Positions 9,958-19,850 of a DNA stretch of 64,000 nucleotides are shown here, piece after piece. The stretch is from Meconema thalassinum. Taxonomy: Eukaryota > Arthropoda > Insecta > Orthoptera > Tettigoniidae. Numbering within the stretch: the stretch's first letter is position 1; the number at the start of each line of letters is the position of its first letter. Location of the stretch: positions 345,686,444-345,750,443 of the forward strand of contig OX336389.2 in NCBI GenBank assembly GCA_946902985.2, read 5' to 3'. The position numbers and the translations under genes are program-made. The notes beneath the pieces were generated by a model that was not told the DNA's origin, did not search any database, and saw nothing but the letters and a program-made list of their open reading frames with translations.

Positions 9958-12900
9958 ATGGGGGGCGTAAATGAGTCCACTGGAAAAGATACAGTAAATC
10001 AGTACCACGAAAAACAGGACTCGAGTCAGGGGAGCAAGGGATTACTAATTGCACACCCACAACATCAAAATTTGAAGGGGGAGGGGGGTCTAAGATTGCT
10101 CTTGGTAAACTGTCAAAGTGTAGTAAACAAGCAAATAAAACTCAGTACAGCAATGGAAGCATATGAAATTGATGTGGCGATAGGAGTGGAATCATGGCTG
10201 AGAGAAGGGGTAGGAAATAGAGAAGTGTTCCCAGAAGGGTATGTAGTCTATCGTAGAGACCGAGGAAATAAGAAGGGAGGGGGGGGGGGGGTGTTTATAC
10301 TGGTGAAGGAAACTTACTGCTCACATGAATGGTTTACCGATGAAAAGGATGAAATATTAGGGATAAAATTAGTTTGTGACAATATGAAGGAGGTGGGAAT
10401 TATAGGAATATATAGGCCTGGGAGAGAGAAAAGAGACATGGAAATATTTGAGAAACTAATAGATTACACTCATAAAAACAATAATGACATGATAATAATT
10501 GGGGGGGATTTAAACTTGCCAGAAGTTGATTGGAATGGAGCTGCAACAGAAGCCCATGAACAGAAACTTGCAAATAAATTAGTTTGGGAGGGAGGATTTA
10601 CACAAGTAGTGCAAGCACCAACTAGACTCAGCAATTTGCTGGATGTATTCCTGATAAAACCAGGGGAACTTGTTGATAAAACCCACGTAATTGAAGGAAT
10701 AGGTGACCATAAGGCTGCAATAATGGACGTTGGTCTGGTACCAAAAAGGCTTAATAGGAGGGTCACACAGGACAAGAAATTATACAGAAAAACTAAATTC
10801 GATGAATTTGGAGCTTACCTGAAATCAAAATTTAATTCTTGGATAAGTGAAGGGAGTAATGTGGATACACTCTGGGCAAATTTTAAGGAAATCATTTGGG
10901 AGGGTGAGAAGATATTTGTACCTATTAAGAAGGGAAAAACAACCTCAGACCCTGTTTACTATACAAAGGACATACGAAAATTAAAAAGGAAATGTAGAAT
11001 GGTAAACAGTCAAATCAAAGAGGGCAGGGGAAACAGAGAAACCAGAAACCAGCTAATAAAGGAGCTCAATAGGTTGAAAAAGGAAGCAAAGGAAAATTAC
11101 ATGAATGGCATACTTCATGAGGGTAAAGACCACATAGGGAAATGGAAAAAGCTGTATTCATATATTAAAAACCAAAAGGGAAACGGAATCCACATTCCCA
11201 CAATGGAGGGAGAAGAGGGTGAGCATTTATTTGCAGATAATGAGAAAGCATACCTATTTAGTAGGGAATTCATAGATTCAGTGGAAGATTGTCAGGAGTT
11301 GGAAACCGTAAATGAGACTGGAGAGGGTGAAACACATAAGGACACAAGAAGCTTCACCTTTACAAATGAGGATATTTTTAGAGAAATCAAACTGCTTCAG
11401 CAAGGAAAAGCAGCAGGGTGTGATCAAATTACTGGGGAATTAATAAAGGCAATGGGGTGGTACATAGTGCCTTATTTAAAGTTTCTTTTCGACTATGTCA
11501 TGAACAATAGTAGAATACCAAAGGAATGGAAGGAATCTATAGTAATACCAATTTATAAAGGAAAGGGAGATAGAAGTAAACCTGAGAACTACAGACCAGT
11601 AAGTCTGACCAGTGTAGTTTGTAAAATCTTGGAGAGTTTAATAGTAAAATATATTAGAGGGGTATGTGAAGATAAAAATTGGTTCCTGAGGAGCCAGTAT
11701 GGATTTAGAAAGAAATTTTCTTGTGAGGCACAACTGGTGGGATTTCAGCAGGACATATCAGATCGGATGGATCTAGGGGGACAGTTGGACTGCATAGCTA
11801 TAGACCTTTCCAAAGCTTTTGACAGAGTGGAACATGGAGTATTATTAAAGAAAGTGGAGAGAATGGGATTGGACTCTAGGGTTGTACGTTGGATAGGAAC
11901 ATTTCTAAATTCAAGGGTTCAGAGAGTCAGAGTAGGGAATTACGTATCACAGGAAGAGAAAGTTAAGAAGGGAATTCCACAGGGTAGTAAAATTGGTCCA
12001 TTGCTTTTCCTAATATATGCAAATGATTTAGGGAACAATATAGCATCAAAAATAAGATTGTATGCAGATGACATTATCATCTATAGGGAAATAAATAACA
12101 TAGAGGATTGTAAAATATTACAAAGGGACCTCGACAGTATCCAACATTGGGTTGAAGAGAACCACGTGAAGGTTAACGGAGGTAAATCAACTGTCACAAT
12201 ATTCACAAACAAGAGATTAAAAACTGAATTTCAATATACATTGGATGGGGTAATCGTACCAAAAGATGAGAAGTGCAAATACTTAGGTGTGAGATTTGAT
12301 AGTAAATTGCACTGGAAGGGTCGTGTTGGAGACATTGTTGGGAAAGCATACAGATCGTTGCATGTCATTATGCGACTACTTAGAGGATGCAACAAAGAAA
12401 TAAGAGAGAAAAGTTACCTAAGTTTGGTTCGTCCAATATTGGAATATGCAAGCAGTGTATGGGATCCGCACCAGGAATGCCTAATAAAAGAAATTGAGAG
12501 TGTTCAAAGGAAAGCAGCAAGATTTGTGATAGGGTATTTTAGGAGAAGAAGCAGTGTATCAGATATGTTAGTGAAGCTTGGGTGGGAAACATTAAGTAAG
12601 AGAAGGGAGAAAAACAGACTTGTAGGGTTATATAGAGCATATACAGGAGAGGAAGCATGGGGGGAAATCCGTGAGAGGCTCCAATTGGAAAGTAATTATA
12701 TTGGCAGGGCAGACCACAAATTCAAAATTGGACGGCACTTTAGCAGAAGCGATTGGGGTAAATTTTCATTCATTGGGAAGGGTGTGAAGGAATTGAAGAG
12801 TTTACCAAGGGCGGTGTTTGATCCCTTTCCAAAATCAGTCCAGTTATTCAAGAGCAGAATAGACAAAACCAGGGAAAAGAAAGAAGTGGTAAACTTAGTG

Positions 12901-13176
12901 CTGTATTCCTTGAAACATTATACGTGCTATGTAATTCCTACAGCAGCTGTGAGAGGGGAGTTCAATCAATGTGTGAATAGTACATTAAGTTACTGTATTC
13001 TTTTAATATTGTGTAGTGTTTGTTACTGTATTCTTTTGGGTGTTTGTTACTTTATTCTTTTAATATTGTGTAGTGTTTGTACATTAAGTTACTGTATTCT
13101 TTTAATATTGTGTAGTGTTTGTAAATTATGTACCTCATTTGCCACCGAGGTTGACACCTCATTGCAAATAAAGTGA
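9958..13176 (+). CDS. CR1-like ORF2: endonuclease-reverse transcriptase
   Basis: An uninterrupted 1072-codon frame, the best-preserved LINE gene in the window. The N-terminal EEP endonuclease (about residues 45-260) shows LVNCQSVVNK, the IIGGDLNLPEVDW metal-site motif and GDHKA near its end. The reverse transcriptase (about 480-780) shows GKAAGCDQI, NYRPVSLTS, AIDLSKAFDRV, GIPQGSKIGP and the catalytic YADD at about 12061. A C-terminal region ending near FKSRIDK follows. The last 80 or so residues (repeated YCILLILCSVC) are encoded by 3' tandem repeats and probably reflect loss of the natural stop, not real protein. The ATG at 9958 starts just after the ORF1 end at 9949. Possibly competent in trans; ORF1 is broken. 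Confidence 0.92.
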   Translation: MGGVNESTGKDTVNQYHEKQDSSQGSKGLLIAHPQHQNLKGEGGLRLLLVNCQSVVNKQIKLSTAMEAYEIDVAIGVESWLREGVGNREVFPEGYVVYRRDRGNKKGGGGGVFILVKETYCSHEWFTDEKDEILGIKLVCDNMKEVGIIGIYRPGREKRDMEIFEKLIDYTHKNNNDMIIIGGDLNLPEVDWNGAATEAHEQKLANKLVWEGGFTQVVQAPTRLSNLLDVFLIKPGELVDKTHVIEGIGDHKAAIMDVGLVPKRLNRRVTQDKKLYRKTKFDEFGAYLKSKFNSWISEGSNVDTLWANFKEIIWEGEKIFVPIKKGKTTSDPVYYTKDIRKLKRKCRMVNSQIKEGRGNRETRNQLIKELNRLKKEAKENYMNGILHEGKDHIGKWKKLYSYIKNQKGNGIHIPTMEGEEGEHLFADNEKAYLFSREFIDSVEDCQELETVNETGEGETHKDTRSFTFTNEDIFREIKLLQQGKAAGCDQITGELIKAMGWYIVPYLKFLFDYVMNNSRIPKEWKESIVIPIYKGKGDRSKPENYRPVSLTSVVCKILESLIVKYIRGVCEDKNWFLRSQYGFRKKFSCEAQLVGFQQDISDRMDLGGQLDCIAIDLSKAFDRVEHGVLLKKVERMGLDSRVVRWIGTFLNSRVQRVRVGNYVSQEEKVKKGIPQGSKIGPLLFLIYANDLGNNIASKIRLYADDIIIYREINNIEDCKILQRDLDSIQHWVEENHVKVNGGKSTVTIFTNKRLKTEFQYTLDGVIVPKDEKCKYLGVRFDSKLHWKGRVGDIVGKAYRSLHVIMRLLRGCNKEIREKSYLSLVRPILEYASSVWDPHQECLIKEIESVQRKAARFVIGYFRRRSSVSDMLVKLGWETLSKRREKNRLVGLYRAYTGEEAWGEIRERLQLESNYIGRADHKFKIGRHFSRSDWGKFSFIGKGVKELKSLPRAVFDPFPKSVQLFKSRIDKTREKKEVVNLVLYSLKHYTCYVIPTAAVRGEFNQCVNSTLSYCILLILCSVCYCILLGVCYFILLILCSVCTLSYCILLILCSVCKLCTSFATEVDTSLQIK
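12982..13122 (+). repeat. Tandem repeat in CR1-like 3' region
   Basis: A unit of about 42 bp beginning ACATTAAGTTACTGTATTC and ending TGTGTAGTGTTTGT occurs complete at 12982 and 13081 with partial, rearranged units between. It lies where the 3' untranslated region is expected and extends the open frame artificially. Confidence 0.85.
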
Positions 13177-13197
13177 TTTTGATTTGATACAAAGTCG

Positions 13198-13455
13198 TAA
13201 AAGAAATCTTCAGCACTACTGCTTTTCAATACAAAGTTCTCAGTCTTTTGTGCAAAACACTCTTAGGGATTCTCCTCGTTTATGACACTTCATGACGTGA
13301 TATCTTTCACATTTTTCATTGCACTTTTCACATTCGCAGTCCTTGGCAGGGTTTTGGTAAGTCTTCTTTCGACATTGTAATGCAAACCATGGAGCCTGGT
13401 GGGCATGTGTCGCAACTCATAGTTTGCCCTACTCCAGCCTCTTGACGTCATGACG
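13198..13455 (-). pseudogene. Cys-rich protein C-terminus of unknown family, copy 1
   Basis: On the minus strand, across one frameshift, this encodes a segment starting ANYELRHM. It is followed by a Cys-rich end with spacing C-x-C-x2-C-x3-C-x-RYH-x3-C-x-K-x3-SL-x3-C and a stop shortly after the last Cys. The same protein end is encoded at 57392-57610 with the same spacing and stop position. The sequence lies inside the TSD of the CR1-like insertion but antisense to it, so it may be flanking DNA carried along by 3' read-through of a source LINE. I do not recognise the family; it resembles the zinc-binding tail of some transposases. Confidence 0.65.
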
Positions 13456-13468
13456 ACTGACTTTCAAT

Positions 13469-14539
13469 TTAGGAAATTGTTAAGGAATTGCAGGGTATTT
13501 TTTACTGAAACAGACCACAAACTGATATGGTGTGATCTATTTGCAGATGGATTATAGTTAGAAATCTTCAGGATAGGGAACTTTGCAGAAATATATTGAT
13601 ATGATTGATGAAATATTCCAAAGAGTAGAGGGTAAAGAATTACAACACAATGAAAACGAGAGGTCAGAGAACAAGGATGTCTTGGAAAAACTGGGTAGAG
13701 ACAGAAAAAAGCACACATCCTGGTGAAATGGCATAGTGAATTTGGCTTGTAAATGTCAAAGAATGCTTAAAAAAATGGCTCCAAACTAGGAATCCAGCAG
13801 ACAGCTTTATGCAATAGAAATGAACAGACCAAACAAATAATAGTATAGCTAAAAGGAAATGAGGGGGGGAAATTCTAGGCCAAGTGGCAGGAAAGCTTTT
13901 TTGGAGTGTTATAAAGAATCTTAGAAATGGAAGGAAAAGAGAAGTGAAAAGTGTCAGGATAATTCAGGGGAACACTTCGTAAATACTAAGGTAGCATTGG
14001 GAGGAGGGCAACAGTACTTTGAAAATTTGCTAAATGTAAATGTGGCAGATTTTGAGATTATGCAGGAGGAGAATAAGAACAGCATTCACGGTTGTGGAAT
14101 TAGGGAGGGTGGTTACAAAGCGGCAGGGATCGGCAAAATTCAGCCAGAAATGGCAAAGTATAGTGGGAAAGCAGGGATGAAATGGTTGCATAGGATAATA
14201 GAATTGGCATGGGAATTATGAAAGGTACCCTCTGACTGGACAAAATCAGAAATCAACCCAATTTAAAGCAAGGTAACAGGAAAGATTGCAACTATTATAG
14301 AGGCATTTCTTTGATAAGAGTCCTGAGCGAAGTGTACACAGGTATTGTAGAAAGGAGAGAGTGATAATTGGACGAGGGTAAGATGGATGAAAACCACAAC
14401 GAGGATGTCAAGATCAGTTTTTTAATATGTGCCAAGTTATTGAGAAATGCTATGAGAGGAATAGACGTTTGTGTTTTGTAGATCTAGAGAAGATGCTGAG
14501 CATCCTGAGGGATTATGGTATCGAGGGAGGGCTGCTACA
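13469..14539 (+). pseudogene. LINE-B reverse transcriptase, first part
   Basis: Continuation of LINE-B after the CR1-like insertion. It finishes the endonuclease (DHKLI), passes through a degraded linker with many stops, then enters the RT. Recognisable parts are KIQPEMAKYSGKAGMKWLHRI (14140-14200), the PSDWTKSEINPI and NYYRGISLI block (14230-14310) and the FVDLEKM region (14475-14495). Frames shift several times. The segment ends at the Copia target site CTACA (14535-14539). Confidence 0.78.
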
Positions 14540-14764
14540 TGTCATTAAAATAATTAGCAAAAAAGGTTTACTAAATATAGTCCTAAACTCCAAATTGATG
14601 GGAGAAGAAACAAACACCGACATCCATTGGTCACAACCGGAAACAGACGGTTATATTCAAAAAAGTACATTTGACTTGTACGGTATACAAAAACAAAAGA
14701 AGAACACTGAGAAATACAAAAACAAAAGAAACACACTATGAGAATTTGTGAATGCAAACTCACA
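14540..14764 (-). repeat. Copia 3' LTR (minus-strand element)
   Basis: 225 bp, TG...CA ends, base-for-base the same as 18302-18526 by eye. Immediately inside it (14765-14775) the minus strand is purine-rich (GGGGGGAAG), the expected polypurine tract for plus-strand priming. Confidence 0.94.
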
Positions 14765-14775
14765 CTTCCCCCCAT

Positions 14776-15366
14776 TCACAAATTGCAAAAAAACAAAAAA
14801 CAAAAAAAATACATAACTAGCCTTACACTAACAACAAACATTTGCATATCATTCCTTGTATGGTAGCAAAGGGCAACATACAGACTAAAATACAGACATG
14901 GATCACATTTGCTTTGATTTAAGCCAAGCTTGACAAGTTGTGCAGTGATACAATTGTGCCAATCTTTACCAGCTTGACATAAACCGTAAATACTCTTGTT
15001 GAGTTTTAGCACATATTCTGGGTATTCTACACTGCGAAAACCTTCTGGTTGACTTACAAATACAGTTTCCTTAATTTTGCTATTAAGGTATGCCTATACA
15101 ATGTCCAAATGACAATTATCCCATTCACGCTCTACTCCTATGGCTATAAGGGTCCTAATAGTTTTCCTTTTTACCACAGGACTGTAGGATTCAAGGAAAT
15201 CTGTACCCTTTATCTGACTGAAACCTTGAGCTACTAAACGTGCTCTATACCTAAGTACTTCACCTTCTTGGTTTCGTTTAGTTTTATACACCCATTTGGT
15301 GCCTGACAGTCTTGCCACCTGAATCTTCTGCAAGTGTCCACACATTATGTTTTTCCAAGAGGGCAA
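14776..15366 (-). pseudogene. Copia reverse transcriptase, frameshifted and truncated
   Basis: Continues the Copia pol after a frameshift at about 15300. The first part (15366-15094) reads TKWVYKTKRN and RARLVAQGFSQ...YSPVV, the classic start of a Copia RT, then HLDI followed by an in-frame TAG. The second part (down to about 14890) reads LNKSIYGLCQAGKDWH and ends around DPCLYF, where relatives go on to the YVDD active site. That part and RNase H are absent because of the internal deletion. Confidence 0.88.
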
Positions 15367-18103
15367 TCTCTTGGTTCATTGCCTCAAACCATTTATCTTT
15401 GTCATCTCGTGAGGTGGCTTCTTGAAAAGACACCGGATCGTTATATTCTGACCTTAACATGACAATGCGACATTTGACCTTGACTTCATTACAACACACA
15501 CACTTACTGGGAAGTTTTCTCTCTCTACTCGACCTGCGTAATACTGTGTGTTCAGGCTGTAATGGAGCGTCTATTACGACATCAGAATCTGACAAAGAGG
15601 CATCACTATCACTTGTTACAGAATTTTCATTTCCTGATTCGGCTACTTCGTGTTCAAACACGTCACCTCCACAATATTTCTGCTCGATAAACACTTCTCC
15701 AACTGTTCTAGGTTCACAATCTATCTGAGTTACAGGTTTTTCCTGGGCTTTTACAGAAAACGGAAATATATCTTCAACAAATTCTACATTCCTGGATTTA
15801 ATGACACATTTCTTTTCGATGTCCCATACACGGTAGCCCCTCGAGTCATCGGGGTACCCTAGCATTGCACCAACATTTGTCATTGGCACTAACTTTTCCA
15901 CATTACGTTTATGGATCCAAACTTTACAACCAAATGATTTTAACATAAGCAATTCCTGGTCTGACAACTTTCTACTCGTCCACAGTTCAAATGGGATGTT
16001 CTTTACAGTTGATGACACACACATATTCTTTATATAGCAGGCTGTGCTGATGGCTTCCCCCCAAAATTGAACTGGCATGCCTGACTGAATGAGCATGCAC
16101 CTACTAGTGGTGAGAAGTTGCTGGTTGAGGCGTTCAGCAACGCCATTCTGTTGGGGAGAGTAAGCCATTGTTAACCTACGAACAATACCTTCCTTTTCAA
16201 GATAGTTACAAAACTCTGTACTTAAATACTCTCCACCGTTGTCTGAATGGAAAGATTTCAACTTGGTCCCTTGTGCTGTCTCCATTAGGGCCTTAACCTT
16301 GAGAAACTCATTAAATGCATCACTCTTATGCTTAAGGAACCTTACATATGAGAATCTGGTACAATCATCAGTAAATGTAATAAAATATTTGCTACCTCCA
16401 ATCGATGGGTGCTCTAGCTGGCATACATCAGAGAACACAACATCTAATGGCTTCTGAGATACATGATCTCTTTCATTAAATTTAAGTCTTTTCATTTTAC
16501 CTTGTTTACAAGTATCACAATCAAGATTCTTTTCTTTGGGTATAAAATCACGATCTGGAATGTTCAGAGCATGGCCAAAACGCTGATGCCATATTCCGCT
16601 AGTTACAGCTTTGTTGCTCTTAGCATACACAACCTCCACCTCGTCATTACAAGCAAATTCTTTCCCTTGTTCTACCATAAAATAATCACAATTTACCTCA
16701 TACATATTTCCAACAGCCTCACCCGTAAGGAATATACCCTCATGATCTGACAATACAACTTTGCTATCTTTAATGGTTACGACTGCACCTTTCCTGTCAA
16801 ATTGACCTACAGATATTAAATTGTCTTGAAGACCTGGGACATACAACACTCTTTTCAGTTTCAGAAAAGAACCTCCACACTTGTCAGATAGCTTCATAAG
16901 CACACTTCCCATACCACATACACTAACTACGGATCCATCAGCTGTGTCTACACTACCAGAAACCTTTGGGGTGTAATCATACAGAATATCCTTATAAGGT
17001 GTCAGGTGCTCAGTGGCTCCTGAATCTACATACCACCTGCATACACAATCAGATGCATCATCCTTGCTTTCAATTGTCACATAAGCCTTTACCTTAACAC
17101 TACTAGCATTAACCTGAACACATTCGTTTGCCGCCTCATCGTCCTTTACCGTGGCAATAACCTCACGATTCTTAACCTTAACATTTTCCTTGCGTCCATT
17201 ACTACAATTCCGGGAAGTATGACCTATCTTGGCACAATTAAAACACAAAACTGAACCTTTCTTTCTTGCTTCATGAACTAAATCACAGAACTTCGCAATA
17301 TGCCCCTGTTCTTGGCACTTGTAGCACATGAATCCACCACTACCCGTTGGCTTGTTGACACTTTTGCTGCTGTTGACGACCTCCTTGGAATTTAAGCGCA
17401 TGGCTGCCACCATTGCCTTCACGCTTTCACCCTCAGATTCTTCTTTCTTCAGCCTTGCATAAGTCTCCTGTTCTCGCTCCATCTTTAGTTTGTCCAACTT
17501 GTTCTTTCTCTCCTCCAACAAAAGTTTGGCTCGCACTACCTTTACACTTAAGTTTTCTTCATTGCTTTCCAATGAACGTATCAAATTTTCGTACTCCCGC
17601 TTTTCCAGTCCTCTGAGAATAAAAGCAGCTTTGGCCTTATCCGTAAATTTTATACCTACATCGTCCAACCGTGCACACCAAGTAAGCACTTTATCAACAA
17701 ATGTCCGCATGCTAATGTCACTAGTTTTCTTAAAAAGACACAATTCTTCTAACATCGTCACAATTTGAAGGACTCCGGTATCGCAACATGAAGTCAGAAG
17801 ATTCTGCCATGCTTCCTTAGCTGTCTCCGCTTCTTTGATATCACCTAGGAAAGGGTCGGTGACCAAACCTATGAGCAAGTTTTTCGCGTCTTGATCTTTG
17901 CCCAGTTGGGCCTCGGAGTACTCTTCAACGGGTGTATCTTCTACCTCTCCTGTATCGGTCTTTCGTGGGAAACCTTGAACCGCGTCCCACAGACGCCTTG
18001 TTTGAAGCAATGCCTTTGTTCGGGTGCTCCACGCTTCCCAATTGTCGTCCTGTAACCTCACGATTGCAACTACTCGCTCGCTGCTTCCCGTAGCTGAATC
18101 CAT
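15284..18103 (-). CDS. Copia Gag-Pol polyprotein (Gag, protease, integrase, start of RT)
   Basis: A 939-codon frame from the ATG at 18103. The Gag part resembles UBN2/RVT-type Copia Gag, with two CCHC zinc knuckles (CYKCQEQGHIAKFC and CFNCAKIGHTSRNC, about residues 257-300). The aspartic protease has VDSGATEHLT (about 365). The integrase has an HHCC region (HQRFGHA...CDTCKQGK) and the D,D35E core: Asp in SDVC, Asp in SDNGGEY and Glu in QNGVAERL. It then enters RT (EAMNQEIALLEKHNVW) and ends by frameshift. Gag, protease and integrase all look intact, so these parts could still be made. Confidence 0.94.
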   Translation of the reverse strand: MDSATGSSERVVAIVRLQDDNWEAWSTRTKALLQTRRLWDAVQGFPRKTDTGEVEDTPVEEYSEAQLGKDQDAKNLLIGLVTDPFLGDIKEAETAKEAWQNLLTSCCDTGVLQIVTMLEELCLFKKTSDISMRTFVDKVLTWCARLDDVGIKFTDKAKAAFILRGLEKREYENLIRSLESNEENLSVKVVRAKLLLEERKNKLDKLKMEREQETYARLKKEESEGESVKAMVAAMRLNSKEVVNSSKSVNKPTGSGGFMCYKCQEQGHIAKFCDLVHEARKKGSVLCFNCAKIGHTSRNCSNGRKENVKVKNREVIATVKDDEAANECVQVNASSVKVKAYVTIESKDDASDCVCRWYVDSGATEHLTPYKDILYDYTPKVSGSVDTADGSVVSVCGMGSVLMKLSDKCGGSFLKLKRVLYVPGLQDNLISVGQFDRKGAVVTIKDSKVVLSDHEGIFLTGEAVGNMYEVNCDYFMVEQGKEFACNDEVEVVYAKSNKAVTSGIWHQRFGHALNIPDRDFIPKEKNLDCDTCKQGKMKRLKFNERDHVSQKPLDVVFSDVCQLEHPSIGGSKYFITFTDDCTRFSYVRFLKHKSDAFNEFLKVKALMETAQGTKLKSFHSDNGGEYLSTEFCNYLEKEGIVRRLTMAYSPQQNGVAERLNQQLLTTSRCMLIQSGMPVQFWGEAISTACYIKNMCVSSTVKNIPFELWTSRKLSDQELLMLKSFGCKVWIHKRNVEKLVPMTNVGAMLGYPDDSRGYRVWDIEKKCVIKSRNVEFVEDIFPFSVKAQEKPVTQIDCEPRTVGEVFIEQKYCGGDVFEHEVAESGNENSVTSDSDASLSDSDVVIDAPLQPEHTVLRRSSRERKLPSKCVCCNEVKVKCRIVMLRSEYNDPVSFQEATSRDDKDKWFEAMNQEIALLEKHNVWTLAEDSGGKTVRHQMGV

Positions 18104-18279
18104 GTTAGTATGTATACTTTAAGCGTACAAATAGTCCTCACAATAGAAAAATCGTCCACAAAATTCACCAAAAACTATCTTGGATGCACACTTAAATGTC
18201 CACATGTGCGCCGCACATATCAACACCCCTTAACGACCGACATTCTCCCATCACAAAGTCCACACATTAACAGCAATAA

Positions 18280-18301
18280 GCGTTTAACTGGGCTCATAAC
18301 C
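18280..18301 (-). promoter_or_regulatory. Copia primer-binding site
   Basis: Next to the 5' LTR the plus strand reads CTGGGCTCATAACC, which matches the anticodon-stem/loop region of initiator tRNA-Met with one mismatch. Copia-type elements are known to prime from an internal fragment of this tRNA. The position directly abutting the LTR supports the call. Confidence 0.75.
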
Positions 18302-18526
18302 TGTCATTAAAATAATTAGCAAAAAAGGTTTACTAAATATAGTCCTAAACTCCAAATTGATGGGAGAAGAAACAAACACCGACATCCATTGGTCACAACC
18401 GGAAACAGACGGTTATATTCAAAAAAGTACATTTGACTTGTACGGTATACAAAAACAAAAGAAGAACACTGAGAAATACAAAAACAAAAGAAACACACTA
18501 TGAGAATTTGTGAATGCAAACTCACA
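18302..18526 (-). repeat. Copia 5' LTR (minus-strand element)
   Basis: 225 bp, identical by eye to 14540-14764. It precedes the primer-binding site and the Gag ATG, so it is the upstream LTR carrying the promoter. The TSD copy CTACA follows at 18527-18531. Confidence 0.94.
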
Positions 18527-18531
18527 CTACA

Positions 18532-19330
18532 GGCAATCAAAAGTATTATTATATTGATAATCAGGATGCAGTGAGAGTTTATGGTAGGATTAGTTATTGA
18601 TTTGAAGTTATTACAGGAGTGAGGCAAGGCTGTAACCTCTCACCTCTACTGTTTATTATGGACCATTTGCTGAAGGGCGTTAACTGACTGGGCGGGATTC
18701 AATTAGGTGGAAACCAGGTAAGTAGTCTGGCTTATGCTGAAATGTAGGGAAAATGGCATGGAAATCAGCATTTCAAAAACGGGTTACGTCTGTAGGGAAG
18801 AAATGCAAAAAATAGAATGCTAGATAGGAATTAAATTGAAGAAGGTAGACCATTTTAAGTACTTGGACTGTATATTCTCTCAGGAAGATAGTATGGTGAA
18901 AGAAATTGAGTTGAGATGCAGAAAAGCCAATGCAGTGAGTTCTTGGTTGCCATCCACAGTATTCTGCAAGAAAGAAGTTAGTAGAGCAATGAAACTATCC
19001 CTATATCGCTCAGTATTTAGACCGACCTTGGTGGATGGAAGTGACAGCTCATGCATAAGCTAGAGGTAACTGATATGAGGGTAGCACGAATGATTGCTAG
19101 GACAAATGTGAGCATTGGCAGGGAGGTACTCATAATTAAGAGATAAAGACTAAGCTAGAAATGGACACGCTAAATGATGCTGTTCGTATGAGCCGACTCA
19201 GATGGTGGGGTCATATGAAGAGAAGGGGGAGAGGATAGATTACCTAAGAGGTTAATGAGTTCAGCTGTAGAGGGTAAGAGAGGTAGAGGTAGTAGGTGTG
19301 GTTAGATTCAGTGTTGAATGGTGTAGAAGC
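18532..19330 (+). pseudogene. LINE-B reverse transcriptase, last part
   Basis: Resumes LINE-B after Copia. GVRQGCNLSPLLF (about 18630-18665) is the conserved RT palm block. KKVDHFKYLDCIF (18836-18875) and REVSRAMKLSLYRSVFRPTL-like text (about 18960-19030) belong to the thumb/connection of RTE-type ORF2. RLRWWGH-like text near 19195-19215 is the usual C-terminal block. Many stops and frameshifts; no YADD-type active site survives cleanly. Confidence 0.78.
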
Positions 19331-19360
19331 AGAGAATGTCACAGTGTTAACTGCTAATAG

Positions 19361-19850
19361 GGGATCTTGGAGGTGACACGTCCACAAACAGAGGCTTGCA
19401 GGCTAGACAGGATGCTGAAAGGCAAAACAGTTTCAAATTAATGTGTAGTATTGTCAAGGGCTTTAGTTTGCTGTGTGTTCCTTTCTTGATATGCTGATAA
19501 TACAGTGTAATAATGTAATCTGTAAGTTTCGTCAATACCTGGGGTGACCTAAACAGTTGTTTACTTGAGGCCATTTATGTTCTCGTGCCATTGGATTAAG
19601 GGATTGCATATCTTATATCCCTGCCAACGGGCTAGAAGCAATCTCACTACTGCTAACACTGGTGGCAACTAAACCACACTTCTACCTGTCTGGTATTATA
19701 ATATAACATACTACTGTGGAATAGATGATTGACTTACTTGCAACTAGTGTTCCAAGGCCATGGGTTCATAGCTCGTCTTCAGCTAAGACTTATGAAAGAA
19801 AGTCCCATGATATAAAGGAACCTATTTGAACTCGTACAACATTTAAAAGC
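19361..19850. other. Unassigned stretch between LINE-B and LINE-A
   Basis: No coding or repeat structure was recognised apart from a weak tRNA-like patch near 19740-19790. It may contain the 3' tail of LINE-B and the unresolved left end of LINE-A. Confidence 0.4.

Larger units (their letters stand above)
8485..13455 (+). mobile_element. CR1-like LINE insertion
   Basis: Flanked by the exact 13-bp TSD ACTGACTTTCAAT (8472-8484 and 13456-13468), and removal of the insert restores the LINE-B frame. It has a short 5' leader, ORF1 with an SGNH-esterase domain, a long ORF2 with endonuclease and reverse transcriptase, and a 3' untranslated region with tandem repeats ending near 13190 in AAGTGATTTTGATTTGA. 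About 260 bp of unrelated, opposite-strand Cys-rich sequence sits between this LINE end and the right TSD. A SINE lies inside ORF1. The esterase-bearing ORF1 is typical of the CR1/L2 group. Confidence 0.88.
14540..18526 (-). mobile_element. Copia LTR retrotransposon, internally deleted, identical LTRs
   Basis: A 3987-bp element on the minus strand with 225-bp LTRs (14540-14764 and 18302-18526) that look identical over their whole length, bounded by TG...CA and a 5-bp TSD CTACA (14535-14539 and 18527-18531). Gag and pol are joined in one frame. The RT stops before the YVDD block and runs directly into the polypurine region, so RT-end and RNase H are deleted. Identical LTRs indicate recent insertion, although the body is defective. 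Confidence 0.95.
7565..19360 (+). mobile_element. RTE-like LINE-B, split by two large insertions
   Basis: Three segments of one non-LTR retrotransposon, 7565-8484, 13456-14539 and 18532 to about 19360, totalling roughly 2.8 kb. A 5' untranslated leader (7565-7880) contains no long frame. It is followed by endonuclease (first segment and the start of the second), reverse transcriptase (second and third) and the LINE C-terminal region. The interruptions are the CR1-like insertion with its 13-bp TSD and the Copia element with its 5-bp TSD; reading resumes in register across each. Stops and frameshifts make it an old, dead copy. The 3' terminus is not resolved precisely. Confidence 0.85.

Noticed and set aside
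10470..10775. Minus-strand frame inside CR1-like ORF2
   Set aside because: Shadow of a strong plus-strand coding region.
8442..13197. Alternative TSD GATAC(C/A)AAGTCG for the CR1-like insertion (8442-8453 and 13186-13197)
   Set aside because: It has a mismatch and would leave the LINE-B frame broken. The 13-bp pair at 8472/13456 is exact and restores ITDFQFRKLL, so it was preferred; the near-match remains a curiosity.
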